Both the position numbers and the translations under genes were made by a program. Below are positions 15,983 through 24,767 of a DNA stretch of 64,000 nt, piece by piece. Positions within the stretch are counted from its first letter, which is position 1. Each line of letters begins with the position of its first letter. The notes beneath the pieces are model-generated. The model was not told the origin of the DNA. It was given only the letters and a program-made list of their open reading frames with translations, and did no database searches. This DNA is from Treponema denticola (GTDB lineage Bacteria > Spirochaetota > Spirochaetia > Treponematales > Treponemataceae), in contig NZ_CP038800.1 of assembly GCF_024400535.1 (NCBI RefSeq), positions 2,790,001 to 2,854,000 on the forward strand. Direction: 5' to 3'.

Positions 15983-16966
15983 GTGGTTCCCGTATTGATT
16001 TTTTTCCGAGCGACGGCTTCGGGAAAGACAAGCTTAGCTTCCGAAATATTTTCTTATAAACATTCAAAAGATTTCTCAAAAGAGGGCGGAATTTCGGCTC
16101 TTTCAGCTTGTGCCGAAATTATAAGCGCCGACTCGGTTCAGGTGTATAAACACCTGCATATCGGTTCGGCTTCTCCTTCCAAAGAAGAATTAGAAGACCT
16201 ACCACATCATTTAATCGCTATAAAAGAGCCTTCCGAAGAATTTTCGGCAGCCGATTTTGTAAAAGAAGCAGATAAACTTTGTCCCGAAATATATAAGCGG
16301 GGAAAACTTCCGGTCTTGATGGGAGGGACGGCTTTTTTCTTAAAGAATTTTCTATACGGCCTCCCCGTTACGCCCACAGCCGACCCTAAAATCCGTGAGC
16401 ATTTTCAAAAACGGGCAAAGGAAGAAGGGGCCGGCGTTCTTTTAGAAGAGCTAAAAAAAATAGACCCCGAGACGGCAAAGAGGCTCCATGTTCATGATGA
16501 ATACAGAATAATAAGGGCTCACGAAGTTTTTGCTGCTTCAGGGAAGCCTTTAAGCTCTTTTGCCCTCCCCGAAAATCCAAGAGAAGAATACGAGTTTTTT
16601 ATCTTAAGCATCGAAAGAACCCGCTCTCTCTTATACGAAAGAATCGAAAAGAGGGGCGATGCTATGTTTGCCGAGGGCCTATATGATGAAGTAAAAAAGC
16701 TTTATGAGATGGGCTATACAAGCGAAAGCCCCGGACTTAAAGCCATAGGCTACAGGGAATTTTTTGATGAAAATAAGCGTTTAAAACCGGAATCGGACTT
16801 GGAGGAAATCTCGGCCCTTATAAAACGAAATACCAAACACTACGCCAAGCGTCAAGAAACCTTTTTTAAAACAATCCCCGATGTTCACCGTTATTTTATA
16901 GAAGATAAGGCCGAAATATTAAGGCTTTATAATGATATTTGCGGGTTTTATAAGAAAGTTTTCTGA
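15983..16966 (+). CDS. miaA: tRNA dimethylallyltransferase MiaA
   Basis: This 327-residue enzyme transfers a dimethylallyl group to N6 of A37 in tRNAs reading U-starting codons. Family motifs are present: [20 protein letters not shown] (DSxQxYK), [20 protein letters not shown] and [18 protein letters not shown] near the C-terminus (the KRQxTWF-type segment). Oddity: the P-loop reads [10 protein letters not shown], with Arg (CGA) where the family has Gly (G-P/A-T-A-S-G-K-T). A loop of about 17 residues ([17 protein letters not shown]) is inserted after the P-loop. The start is GTG, without a clear ribosome site. The stop overlaps the edge of a KilA-N relic on the other strand. Confidence 0.9.
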   Translation: MVPVLIFFRATASGKTSLASEIFSYKHSKDFSKEGGISALSACAEIISADSVQVYKHLHIGSASPSKEELEDLPHHLIAIKEPSEEFSAADFVKEADKLCPEIYKRGKLPVLMGGTAFFLKNFLYGLPVTPTADPKIREHFQKRAKEEGAGVLLEELKKIDPETAKRLHVHDEYRIIRAHEVFAASGKPLSSFALPENPREEYEFFILSIERTRSLLYERIEKRGDAMFAEGLYDEVKKLYEMGYTSESPGLKAIGYREFFDENKRLKPESDLEEISALIKRNTKHYAKRQETFFKTIPDVHRYFIEDKAEILRLYNDICGFYKKVF

Positions 16967-16969
16967 CAG

Positions 16970-17152
16970 GCTCTGGATTGAATCTATCCACTTTTGCGGA
17001 GTCATAGTAAATCTGTTAAGTCCTGATTCATTTCTAAACGAGTCGAATTGCACACGGTTAAAATTTTCGTTATTAAGAGCTTCCCATAATCCTATAAATT
17101 CCAATGTATTTCTATTTCTCATCCAGTTTTGAATAACAGGATACTCATAGAG
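16970..17152 (-). pseudogene. KilA-N domain relic
   Basis: The minus strand reads LYEYPVIQNWMRNRNTLEF, then GLWEALNN, then FRNESGLNRFTMTPQKWID: the conserved middle of KilA-N DNA-binding domains of phage and plasmid origin (N-W-x-R-N-R-N-T-x-E-F-x-G-x-W). It is cut off on both sides: upstream it runs into the stop codon of the small membrane protein at 17174, and downstream it is lost inside the end of miaA before the usual NAIGI-type continuation. The only in-frame ATG is internal (17120-17122). It is a remnant of a KilA-N/ORF6N-type gene. Confidence 0.75.
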
Positions 17153-17173
17153 ATTAAAAAACTTGGGAAAAAC

Positions 17174-17464
17174 TTATTGAACTTCCCCTTCCTCGCCTTC
17201 TGTTTCTTCTTCCGGAGGAGGCGTCTTTTCCTTTACAGGCATGGGCGGTTTCTTTTTTACAGCAAACCGACTCGGTTTTTTCTTATAGCTCATTACATAA
17301 AAAATAAAACTTAAAATAAGACCGCAAACAATGGTTACACCGATCACTATGGGGGAAAGTAAAACATTTTTTATAACATAAAAAAAATCGGGCGAATTCA
17401 TATCTTTTTTATCGGAAAAACATATAAAAACTTTTAGCGGCTTCTCCTTTTTGCTGCTTGTCAA
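17174..17464 (-). CDS. Small single-pass membrane protein of unknown function
   Basis: Up to 96 residues from a TTG at 17462-17464, or 75 residues from an ATG at 17399-17401 (MNSPDFFYVIKNVLLSP). Neither start has a strong ribosome site. One membrane helix (PIVIGVTIVCGLILSFIFYVM) is followed by a Lys/Pro-rich linker and an acidic tail (PPPEEETEGEEGEVQ), suggesting an inner-membrane anchor with a flexible cytoplasmic tail. I do not recognise the family. It lies between the KilA-N relic and the fic gene on the same strand. Confidence 0.5.
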   Translation of the reverse strand: MTSSKKEKPLKVFICFSDKKDMNSPDFFYVIKNVLLSPIVIGVTIVCGLILSFIFYVMSYKKKPSRFAVKKKPPMPVKEKTPPPEEETEGEEGEVQ

Positions 17465-17548
17465 AATGGGAGATTCTTAACCTTATCAATAAACCATTAC
17501 CCTTATTTTCTCTATATTTTTAAGGGAATATTTAAAAATTTATGGGAA

Positions 17549-18595
17549 TTACTTTAATCTATAATAGCAAATGTTTTTTCCGGAGCCTTCTTTTTTCAAT
17601 TCGCCGGCTGATACTAATTTTCTGAGCCCTCCCTCGATAGAACTTATACTCAGTGAAGGACAAAGCTCACGGATATCCTGCTTAGTAAATCGGCCAATCT
17701 TATTTAGAGCGGCACGCCTTACAGTTTCAAGAGCAGGAAGTTTTATTTCTACTAAAGCAAAGCGGTCTGCAAAATCTCTATAGGCCGCAAGAACCGTTCC
17801 AAGCAAGTACTTGATAAAAGGAACAACATCTTCTTCGCCTTCATGCCAACCAATCTGAGACCTGCCAAGTGCGTCATAATATAAATCCTTGTTTTTTGCA
17901 ATTTTTGCTTCCAAAGAGATATATTTTCCTACATAAAAGCCGTTTCTGTATAACAGAAGAGTTGTCAGCAGACGGCTCATTCTTCCGTTCCCATCGTTAA
18001 AAGGATGTATGCAGAGAAAATCATGAATAAAAACAGGAATTGCTATTAAGGGCTCCACTTCCATATTTCCAATTACTCGGTTATATTCTTCACAAATTTT
18101 ATCCAATGCCTCCGGTGTCTCAAAGGGAGCAAGCGGCGTAAATAATGTTTCCGCATGATTATCCGAGTATGTAACAGTGATATAATTCTGTACACTTTTT
18201 ATTCTGCCTGCCATTGGATTGTTCATATGACTATACAGAATCTTATGGAGCTGCAGAATATAATTTCGGGAAAGAGGAATCGCATCAAAACTCTCGTGAA
18301 TTATATTTAATACATCACGGTAACCCGCAATTTCTTGCTCATCACGATTTTTAGGTGTTGTTTTCTCTTTTACCAACTGTTTGATACGGGTACTTGTTGT
18401 TACAATACCTTCAATTGCATTCGATGCCTCTGTGCTTTGTATCTTTGCAATCTCGACCAGTTTCTCTAATTCTTCCGGGCGCTGTTTTAAGTACATTTCC
18501 TGTTTTCCGGCTTCTTTATATATTGCAGCAATCAGACCAAGGGTAGAGGAATCCCACTTTTGATTTTTGATTTCATAATAATTAAATCGTCTCAT
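17549..18595 (-). CDS. Fic-family AMPylating/NMP-transferase with winged-helix tail
   Basis: A 348-residue protein. The Fic catalytic motif HPFNDGNGR is at residues 197-205, complete with His and Arg, so activity is expected. The autoinhibitory motif [S/T]xxxE[G/N] is present before it as SNAIEG (residues 58-63), making this a class II Fic that restrains itself. The last 70 residues (RRAALNKIGRFTKQDIREL, then SLSISSIEGGLRKLV) look like a winged helix-turn-helix, typical of Fic proteins that also bind DNA. Fic enzymes transfer AMP or related groups to protein hydroxyls; the target here is unknown. GGAGG precedes the ATG. It is a single-gene unit with its own promoter at 18623-18651. Confidence 0.92.
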   Translation of the reverse strand: MRRFNYYEIKNQKWDSSTLGLIAAIYKEAGKQEMYLKQRPEELEKLVEIAKIQSTEASNAIEGIVTTSTRIKQLVKEKTTPKNRDEQEIAGYRDVLNIIHESFDAIPLSRNYILQLHKILYSHMNNPMAGRIKSVQNYITVTYSDNHAETLFTPLAPFETPEALDKICEEYNRVIGNMEVEPLIAIPVFIHDFLCIHPFNDGNGRMSRLLTTLLLYRNGFYVGKYISLEAKIAKNKDLYYDALGRSQIGWHEGEEDVVPFIKYLLGTVLAAYRDFADRFALVEIKLPALETVRRAALNKIGRFTKQDIRELCPSLSISSIEGGLRKLVSAGELKKEGSGKNICYYRLK

Positions 18596-18622
18596 TGTTT
18601 TGCCTCCGATATTTTCCCTTAG

Positions 18623-18651
18623 ATTATAGCATAAAATAATGGCAAACTCAA
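18623..18651 (-). promoter_or_regulatory. Promoter of the fic gene
   Basis: Minus strand TTGAGT (18651-18646), 17 bases, TATAAT (18628-18623), giving a leader of roughly 20 bases with GGAGG before the ATG. Confidence 0.7.
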
Positions 18652-18753
18652 GTTAACCCGGATATTTATTCTTATTATTCATTCTTCAACCGTTTCGGAT
18701 AAAAGTTTTTATCTTGTAATTAAAAAGAAATTTGAAAAAAAACTAAAAAAAAC

Positions 18754-18782
18754 TTGACTTTTACTCAAAAGAGGCTTAGAAT
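18754..18782 (+). promoter_or_regulatory. Promoter giving a candidate leaderless ptsN mRNA
   Basis: TTGACT (18754-18759), 17 bases, TAGAAT (18777-18782), then six bases and ATG at 18789. The boxes and spacing are the same as at rpoZ. The AGAGG visible upstream lies inside the promoter spacer and would not be transcribed. Confidence 0.7.
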
Positions 18783-18788
18783 GTATGC

Positions 18789-19280
18789 ATGGAATTTAAA
18801 GATGCATTAAAACCCGATTCTGTAGATTTAAAGGATGTTATAACTCCTGAAACCATTAATCTGCACTTAAAAGGGACTACAAAAGAAGCTATTATTGATG
18901 AGTTACTTGATACGCTTGTAAAAGCCGGAAAAGTAAAGGACAAGCTCGCAACCAAGGCTTGCGTTTTGGATAGGGAGCGTAAGATGTCCACAGGTATGAA
19001 GCACGGTATAGCTATTCCGCATGGAAAGACAGATTCTGTAAGCGATCTTGTTGCCTGTATAGGTATTGCAGATAATCCCGTAGACTTTGACTCTTTGGAT
19101 CAAGAACCTGCCCGTATTTTTATTATGACACTATCGCCTCTCGATAAGACAGGCCCGCATTTACAATTTCTTGCACAGATAAGCCTATTATTCAAGAGTG
19201 CAGAAAAACGGGAAGAACTTTTAAGAGCTGCAAACGAAAAAGCTGTCATAAAGCTTTTAATGGAAAGCGACGAGGACTAA
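18789..19280 (+). CDS. ptsN: PTS EIIA-like nitrogen-regulatory protein PtsN
   Basis: A 163-residue EIIA of the fructose/mannitol/Ntr type. The phosphorylatable His is in MKHGIAIPHGKTDSV (about residue 77); the family LxxRExxxSTGMxxGIAIPH pattern is intact (LDRERKMSTGM). EIIA-Ntr proteins relay phosphate from EI/NPr to regulate potassium transport, kinases and phosphate or nitrogen responses rather than sugar uptake. No permease or other PTS gene is adjacent, which suits a regulatory role. A terminator follows at 19301. Confidence 0.9.
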   Translation: MEFKDALKPDSVDLKDVITPETINLHLKGTTKEAIIDELLDTLVKAGKVKDKLATKACVLDRERKMSTGMKHGIAIPHGKTDSVSDLVACIGIADNPVDFDSLDQEPARIFIMTLSPLDKTGPHLQFLAQISLLFKSAEKREELLRAANEKAVIKLLMESDED

Positions 19281-19300
19281 TAGGTTAAAAAGCTATAAGT

Positions 19301-19339
19301 AATGGCCTATGCAAAGCCCTGCACAGGCCATTATTTTTT
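19301..19339 (+). terminator. Rho-independent terminator of ptsN
   Basis: AATGGCCTATGCA pairs with TGCACAGGCCATT (one mismatch) around a six-base loop, followed by a T-rich tract. Confidence 0.8.
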
Positions 19340-19391
19340 ATCCTGCTTATTCTGTGTAATGAAAAGCTTCATAGAAGAGCTTATCACCCTG

Positions 19392-19420
19392 TTGACAAAT
19401 TAGAAGATTTAACACATATT
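19392..19420 (+). promoter_or_regulatory. Promoter giving a candidate leaderless mRNA for the 511-aa protein
   Basis: TTGACA (19392-19397), 17 bases, CATATT (19415-19420), then exactly six bases and the ATG at 19427. No Shine-Dalgarno sequence is present. Confidence 0.6.
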
Positions 19421-19426
19421 ACTATC

Positions 19427-20962
19427 ATGGCCCATAAAAAAGAGAGTTTTTTCCAAAAAATAATAGGTTTATTTATGTCTTCTGAGAGCCCTGAAGCTAT
19501 AAAAAAGCGGAAATTGAAGGATATTTCAAAGCAAATAGGAAAAACGAGATACGGCAAATGGTATAAATCGAACTCTCAAGAAGTCCTGCCTCAAGCAGCG
19601 CAATTTTTTTACGGTATATACAAGGTTGTCGGTTCTGCACGGCCTCTTTTAGCCGGAGCCGCTTCTTCAAAGGTTTTAAAAAATATTACCGTAGAAAACG
19701 CTCTTTCCGATAAACAAAAAAAATTGCTTGAAAACCTTTCTGAAGAAGCAATTATAAGCCGGTCTAAAGATACAAATGCCGAGTCACTTGCAGAAACTAT
19801 TAAGAAAGAACTAAAGACATTTATAGGAGAACTTGATTCCAATCAAACACAAAAGATAGATTTAATTTACCAACATCTTGAGGCCTTTATTCACTTTGTA
19901 CTTTTCGATTATTATTTTTTACTCCGCAAATTCGATTCAAGCTTTATCGAGAATAACTTTAACTATACACCCAATTTTCAAACAATCAGAGGAGAGTATA
20001 TTGCAGAGGATTTAAAGGATTTTGCAGCCGTTTTTTATCAGCTTAGCATTGATGCGGATTGGAATATAATATTTGACATAATAAAAACTTATAAAAACAT
20101 TCAGCCTGTTCATGCAGGCCAATGGAAGAAGCTTTTAGCTTCCTTAAACGACCTCCGCCGTTCACGGGCTCTCGAATATATAATCCAGCACATTACCGAG
20201 GATATAATTTATACGGTTGAAACCACTCCCTTTACCGAAAAAGTAATGGACACCTATGTTTCTCAAATTAAAACAAATACACAAAATGTTATAAACAAGC
20301 TCATAGAAGAACAAAAATCTTCAAAGGTTGCGGTTTTAATAAGCAGAATTTTCGGAAGCCAAGTTATTTCCGGAATGAAAAACTATACCATTGATGCAAA
20401 CAAGGCCTTTTCAAAAAGAGGCTTGCCGGGATATATTTATGCTGAAGAAATGAGCTACTTAAAATCTTTTTTAATGGAATATGTAAAAGCGGATATCAGA
20501 ACTCTTTGTGATCTGTTTTTAGTAAGAGGAAATTGGGGCAGCTTTGCAGGCACTACAGCAGACTTTTCAAACAGTTTTCATGCTATTATCCAGGTTGCAT
20601 CCAAAACCGTAGAATTTGATGAAAAACTTTCAGAAGCATCGGACATAGGAGTAAAATTTAGGACTCTTCTTTCCAGAATGGAAAGAGAAAAGGAAGCCGG
20701 ACGGCAAGCGGCAAAGCTTTTAAACGATGTAAACGAAACCGCTCTTAAACTTATAAACATTTCATTAAAACATATAATAGTCATAGGCAACAACTTTAAG
20801 ACAATCATTGCCGATTATGACAGGCCCCGACGCGAATTAATCCAAAACTGGAAAGAAATTGAGCAGCATTCGGAAAGACCTGTAAGAGAATGGCTGGTTG
20901 AAGCCTATAAAAGAATCTACGATTTTATAATGTTAATGCAGCTTTTTATAAAAAAAGAATAA
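19427..20962 (+). CDS. Spirochaete-type conserved helical protein, unknown function
   Basis: A 511-residue soluble protein with no signal peptide, largely alpha-helical, Lys/Glu-rich and without a recognisable catalytic motif. The basic N-terminus (MAHKKESFFQKIIGLFMSSE) has a short amphipathic segment that could associate with membrane. I believe it belongs to a spirochaete-restricted family of unknown function (DUF5312-like), but cannot confirm this. It lies between ptsN, whose terminator separates the two, and the convergent pfk gene. The start is the first ATG after the promoter. A terminator follows immediately at 20964. Confidence 0.75.
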   Translation: MAHKKESFFQKIIGLFMSSESPEAIKKRKLKDISKQIGKTRYGKWYKSNSQEVLPQAAQFFYGIYKVVGSARPLLAGAASSKVLKNITVENALSDKQKKLLENLSEEAIISRSKDTNAESLAETIKKELKTFIGELDSNQTQKIDLIYQHLEAFIHFVLFDYYFLLRKFDSSFIENNFNYTPNFQTIRGEYIAEDLKDFAAVFYQLSIDADWNIIFDIIKTYKNIQPVHAGQWKKLLASLNDLRRSRALEYIIQHITEDIIYTVETTPFTEKVMDTYVSQIKTNTQNVINKLIEEQKSSKVAVLISRIFGSQVISGMKNYTIDANKAFSKRGLPGYIYAEEMSYLKSFLMEYVKADIRTLCDLFLVRGNWGSFAGTTADFSNSFHAIIQVASKTVEFDEKLSEASDIGVKFRTLLSRMEREKEAGRQAAKLLNDVNETALKLINISLKHIIVIGNNFKTIIADYDRPRRELIQNWKEIEQHSERPVREWLVEAYKRIYDFIMLMQLFIKKE

Positions 20963-20963
20963 G

Positions 20964-21000
20964 AAAGCCTCGAAAAACTTCAGCTTTTCAAGGCTTTTTT
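20964..21000 (+). terminator. Bidirectional terminator between the 511-aa gene and pfk
   Basis: AAGCCTCGAAAA pairs with TTTTCAAGGCTT (one mismatch) and is followed by a T run. The pfk stop at 21003 lies just beyond on the other strand, so it can serve both convergent genes. Confidence 0.75.
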
Positions 21001-21002
21001 AT

Positions 21003-22319
21003 TTACATCATTGTCGTGGGCTGACCCGTAGCATCTAAAGCATCCCGCCATAAGGAGCTTTCAGGGTTGACATATTTTCTTTCCGAGACTATTTGTTCAA
21101 TCGGCAGGTGAACAAATTTATTGTTGACAAGCCCGATAAGGGTTCGAGTCTTCCCTGCCATAGCAGCATGAACCGCATTGTTTCCTAAGCGCTCGCAATA
21201 AACCGAGTCTATAGGGGCAGCAATTGAAGAGCGAATCTGATAACTGGGATCTATGTATTTTAGGTTTATGTGCATACCTATCTTTTCAAAATAATCGGTT
21301 ATTTCTTTCTTTAAAAACAAACCTATATCCGCAAGTTTTTTATTTCCTGAAGCATCCGTTCCTTCTTCAATATTCATTAAATGCTGACCGGCTCCTTCGG
21401 CTGCAACGATGAGGGCATAACCGTTTTCAATAAGCTTTTTTTCTAAAAGCTTTAAAAAGCCGTTTTCACCGCCCAATTCAAAGCGGACTTCGGGTATAAG
21501 AACAAAGTGAGCCTCATGGCAGGCAATGGCCGTATGGGTTGCGATAAAGCCTGACTCCCTTCCCATGAGCTTTACCAAGCCTATACCGTTGATTTGCGAA
21601 CTGGCCTCCATATTGGCTGCCGCCACCGATTCAGTAGCCTTTGCAATAGCCGTATCGAATCCGAAAGATTTTTGTATAAAAGAAAGGTCATTATCTATGG
21701 TTTTGGGAATACCTATTACCGAAATTTTTAATTTACGTCTTTCAATTTCTTTTGAAACTTCGAGGGCGCCTTTTTGCGTACCGTCACCGCCGATAAAAAA
21801 CACCATATTGATATTCATCTGCTCGATTCCGTCTACTATTTCGGTTACCCTTGTACCTCCGCCTCGCGAAGTGCCCAAAAAAGAGCCTCCCGTTTTATGG
21901 ATTCCGTTTACTGCTTCAGGAGTTAAAGGAATGGGAGAAAACCCATATTCGGAAATAAATCCCTTATACCCGAATTTTATTCCGCTGATTCGGCGGACAC
22001 CGTACCGTGTCCAAAGACAGCGGACTATAGCCCTTATAACGTCATTTATGCCGGGGCATAACCCTCCGCAGGTAGCAATTGCAGCATGTACATAGTTGGG
22101 ACTAAAATATATTTTTTGGCGGGGGCCGGCCTTTTCGATAAGGTCGGCGTGGGTTAGAGGCTCTCCGGTTTCACCCAAGGAGGCATCCAAATTATACCTT
22201 ATAAATTCGTTATCGGTAACATAGTTTGCAATCAGATCTCCGTGTGTTTCCGATAGCATAATAGGAGACTGTATTTTACATTCTCCTAATGTAGAAATGG
22301 AAAAGTCCGTTTTTTTCAT
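21003..22319 (-). CDS. pfk: 6-phosphofructokinase (clade X type, probably ATP-dependent)
   Basis: A 438-residue member of the long phosphofructokinase group. Visible motifs are [16 protein letters not shown] (about residue 83), the GGDGT phosphoryl-donor loop and PKTIDNDL with the catalytic Asp. GGDG rather than GGDD at the donor site points to ATP rather than pyrophosphate, although the Lys in PKTID resembles the pyrophosphate enzymes; trypanosomal ATP enzymes share this combination. It phosphorylates fructose 6-phosphate in glycolysis. AGGAGG precedes the ATG. It is the last gene of a four-gene minus-strand unit led by a dual cyclic-nucleotide-domain regulator, 28 bases after the DUF192 gene. 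Confidence 0.9.
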   Translation of the reverse strand: MKKTDFSISTLGECKIQSPIMLSETHGDLIANYVTDNEFIRYNLDASLGETGEPLTHADLIEKAGPRQKIYFSPNYVHAAIATCGGLCPGINDVIRAIVRCLWTRYGVRRISGIKFGYKGFISEYGFSPIPLTPEAVNGIHKTGGSFLGTSRGGGTRVTEIVDGIEQMNINMVFFIGGDGTQKGALEVSKEIERRKLKISVIGIPKTIDNDLSFIQKSFGFDTAIAKATESVAAANMEASSQINGIGLVKLMGRESGFIATHTAIACHEAHFVLIPEVRFELGGENGFLKLLEKKLIENGYALIVAAEGAGQHLMNIEEGTDASGNKKLADIGLFLKKEITDYFEKIGMHINLKYIDPSYQIRSSIAAPIDSVYCERLGNNAVHAAMAGKTRTLIGLVNNKFVHLPIEQIVSERKYVNPESSLWRDALDATGQPTTMM

Positions 22320-22347
22320 AATAACCTCCTAACTCCCGTTCAATGAA

Positions 22348-22872
22348 TTATTTAATCTTTCTCTTCAAAAGATAAATCGTTTCCTGCGTCAATTTATCGC
22401 CTTCTTTTATATCCATTCTTTTAAACATTCCTTGTGGAACTTCAAGAGCATAGCGTACTGAATAAGTACTTTCAACTGTTTCCAGACTATAAGGCGTCAT
22501 ATCGTATATTTCTTTAATTATACCGGAGCTGTCAATAAAAGCAATTGAAAGAGGGTGAGGCGTATTCTTCATCCAAAATCTTAACTTAGTATCTTCCTTA
22601 TATAAAAAAATCATTCCTGTGCCTTCAGGGATAAGCTTCCGCTCCATAAAGCCTCTTTGTTGCTGAGCAGGCGTAATTGCAAGTTCCACACTTATTTTTT
22701 CGATATTTTTCTTAACGGATTCTTCGGTTTTTGCTTCTTCATTTGTTTCTTCTGTCTCTTCATTTGAGATTTTTTCTATAAAAATATCTTCAGTTTCCAT
22801 TTTATTTTGAGAAGAACACGAAGCAAAAAAACAAAGCATAAAAACTAAGATTAAGCCCTTTTTAAAAATCAT
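22348..22872 (-). CDS. DUF192-domain lipoprotein
   Basis: A 174-residue protein with lipoprotein signal MIFKKGLILVFMLCFFASCS (lipidation Cys at residue 19). After a Glu/Thr-rich linker (residues 27-55) comes a DUF192 domain: VELAITPAQQQRGFMERK, GTGMIFLY, LRFWMKNTPHPLSIAFID, then YALEVPQGMF. DUF192 proteins are small beta-barrel-like extracytoplasmic proteins of unknown biochemical role. Its start overlaps the end of the preceding gene by 11 bases, so it is translationally coupled. Confidence 0.88.
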   Translation of the reverse strand: MIFKKGLILVFMLCFFASCSSQNKMETEDIFIEKISNEETEETNEEAKTEESVKKNIEKISVELAITPAQQQRGFMERKLIPEGTGMIFLYKEDTKLRFWMKNTPHPLSIAFIDSSGIIKEIYDMTPYSLETVESTYSVRYALEVPQGMFKRMDIKEGDKLTQETIYLLKRKIK

Positions 22873-23452
22873 TTATAAATTCCTCTCTTAAAACATCACT
22901 ATAAGCCTTATCGGTTTGACTTTTTTCCAAAAGCTCATTAAATACTTTTAAGTCAATATATTTTATTGCCAGAGGGCGCTCTAAAATCATTGAGATGTTT
23001 TCGTTTTTCCAAATAGCCCTTTTTGGGTCTATACTTAATGGCTCGCCGTATTTTGAAGTCAGGGCAGAATACATCGAATAATAATCTATTCTGTCGGTAT
23101 CCATCTGGATAATTATAATATATAGATTGTCTTCATAAAACTGAAACCAAGCCCTTTTAATATTACTTGAACCATTTGTTTCAATAAGGCTTCGGTTTTT
23201 TCCGGGTAAAAGCGAGATATCCCTTTCTCCCCGATACCCGAATATGGAATCTTTTAAAAGAGCTTCTTTAACGGCATCCATATTCATTCCGAGGCTTATT
23301 TCTCGATACCCTGCAGGAAGTTCGGCAAACTCAGGATTCTCTTCTTTTTTTTCGGTTTCAGTTTTTTTAAGAATTTCCTTAGCGGACTCTGTATCTTCGG
23401 AAAAAGCAAAGCCTATCAAAATAAAGACTATACAAAAAAACAATTTTTTCAT
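22862..23452 (-). CDS. Exported protein of unknown function
   Basis: A 196-residue protein starting at MKKLFFCIVFILIGFAFSED, a signal peptide with probable cleavage after AFS. An upstream in-frame ATG at 23473 would add MVERKHI, overlapping the preceding gene; the inner ATG (23450-23452) is preferred for the signal peptide and has GGAAG upstream. The body (GYREISLGMNMDAVKEALLK, then KYGEPLSIDPKRAIW) resembles small periplasmic proteins in which a short domain tracks the slope of a GMxxxxVxxxL motif, often found beside lipoproteins. No family name is claimed. Confidence 0.75.
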   Translation of the reverse strand: MKKLFFCIVFILIGFAFSEDTESAKEILKKTETEKKEENPEFAELPAGYREISLGMNMDAVKEALLKDSIFGYRGERDISLLPGKNRSLIETNGSSNIKRAWFQFYEDNLYIIIIQMDTDRIDYYSMYSALTSKYGEPLSIDPKRAIWKNENISMILERPLAIKYIDLKVFNELLEKSQTDKAYSDVLREEFINDF

Positions 23453-23466
23453 AATGTGCTTCCGTT

Positions 23467-24714
23467 CTACCAATATCCGCCGCTCTTTGCACGGGCATTC
23501 ATACGGGATTTTTCAATTTCCTGCATCTTCTTAAAGTAGGCGGCCTGCTTTGAAAGCTCCAGCTCGTCCGTTATGGAAATTTTAGATCCGTCACATCTTA
23601 CTATGGGCTGCTTTAAAAATCTTGTAACTGCTTCGGATACTTCCTCTTTAGGTATACCGCACATATTTGCCAGCTCGACAGGACCGAAGTTAAAGGTATG
23701 ATACTTACCCTTTACGGGTTTAATTCTGGATTTTTCAAGCTGAATAGCAAGCATATCATACATTTTTTCGACATGGTCTTTTATAAGGGTATTTGCAAGC
23801 TGCTTGTACATTGCCCAAATTCTATCTGCAAAGGTAGTTGTAAGACGGGCAATCAGCTGGGGCTGAGTAGCAACCATTTGGTTAAAGTTTTGCCGGTTTA
23901 CAGCTAAAAGCTGACATCCTTCGTCGGTAACGATTGCACTGGCAGATCGGGGTTTATTTTCCAAAAGGGCCATTTCGCCGAACATATCGCCCTCTTTTAA
24001 GACAGCTAAAAGCACTTCATTATTATCCAAAATCTTTGTTATTTTTACATGGCCTTTTTGAATAATATAGAGCTCGGTTCCGGATTGGCACTCACAAAAA
24101 ACCATATGCTCTTTGTCATAGAGCCTTATCATTTGATTTGTAGGAGGTTCAAGCACTTCCATAGGAAGCTTTACCCCCATCGCCTTAATAGCCATAACTC
24201 TTTTTTGAGCCGCATCGGCAAATTCACCCTTGGGCTGAGCCTTCAAATAATGATAATATGCATAGAGGGCTAAATCAAACTTTGACATCCTCAAATAATA
24301 TTCGCCTATTGTAAAAAGGTGCGATATACTCGTTACAACATTCCTTTTTAAGGTAATACGGGTTAGGGCCTCATCCAAATAACGCATCTTTTTTGGAAAA
24401 GAATAGATAATCTTCATTGCAACAGAGGTATTTTTTTCTATTAAGTGGGGGAACTGATCATAGGGAACGGAAATTAAAAGAGCATCGGTTAAGGCTATCG
24501 CGGTTTCAATTTGATTGTGACCCGACATACAGGAAACAACACCTAAAAAATCACCCGGGCCAAGGACATTACCGCCTTCCTCAACTACAACCTCATCCTC
24601 TTTTGCAACCTGCACCTTTCCGCTTTGTATAATATAAAAATGATCGGTATCCGACTTTCCCTCTATAAGAATATATGAGCCTTTTTTAAAATTCAAAAAC
24701 GATAGCTGTAACAA
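23467..24714 (-). CDS. Dual cyclic-nucleotide-binding-domain regulator (Crp/Fnr-like)
   Basis: A 415-residue protein with two cNMP-binding folds. The first is at about residues 10-110 (YILIEGKSDTDHFYIIQSGKV, then GPGDFLG). The second is at about 205-310 (CQSGTELYIIQKGHVKI, then EGDMFGEMALLENKPRSASA), and the GEMALL...RSA phosphate-binding cassette is well preserved only there. A helical repeat linker separates them. The C-terminal 90 residues (GPVELANMCGIPKEEVSEAVTRF) look like a winged helix, so it is probably a DNA-binding regulator. The start is TTG with AGAGG upstream. It leads the operon that ends with pfk. A 28-base inverted repeat lies in its leader. Confidence 0.88.
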   Translation of the reverse strand: MLQLSFLNFKKGSYILIEGKSDTDHFYIIQSGKVQVAKEDEVVVEEGGNVLGPGDFLGVVSCMSGHNQIETAIALTDALLISVPYDQFPHLIEKNTSVAMKIIYSFPKKMRYLDEALTRITLKRNVVTSISHLFTIGEYYLRMSKFDLALYAYYHYLKAQPKGEFADAAQKRVMAIKAMGVKLPMEVLEPPTNQMIRLYDKEHMVFCECQSGTELYIIQKGHVKITKILDNNEVLLAVLKEGDMFGEMALLENKPRSASAIVTDEGCQLLAVNRQNFNQMVATQPQLIARLTTTFADRIWAMYKQLANTLIKDHVEKMYDMLAIQLEKSRIKPVKGKYHTFNFGPVELANMCGIPKEEVSEAVTRFLKQPIVRCDGSKISITDELELSKQAAYFKKMQEIEKSRMNARAKSGGYW

Positions 24715-24734
24715 GTTTTAACCTCTCATACCTT

Positions 24735-24762
24735 TGTGTACTGAAAATAAACACAGTATACA
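24735..24762. promoter_or_regulatory. Inverted repeat in the leader of the cNMP-regulator operon (candidate operator)
   Basis: TGTGTACTG (24735-24743) and CAGTATACA (24754-24762) are reverse complements in eight of nine positions, separated by 10 AT-rich bases. It lies between the -10 box (24768-24773) and the TTG start, where a bound protein or an RNA hairpin could affect the operon. No known consensus matches it. Confidence 0.4.
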
Positions 24763-24767
24763 TTTAT

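Noticed and set aside
16932-17314. Plus-strand open frames after miaA
   Set aside because: Opposite to the KilA-N relic and membrane-protein gene, without start signals or domain features.
21003-22319. Pyrophosphate-dependent phosphofructokinase
   Set aside because: The donor loop has GGDG, which favours ATP; the Lys in PKTIDND alone is not enough to call it pyrophosphate-dependent.
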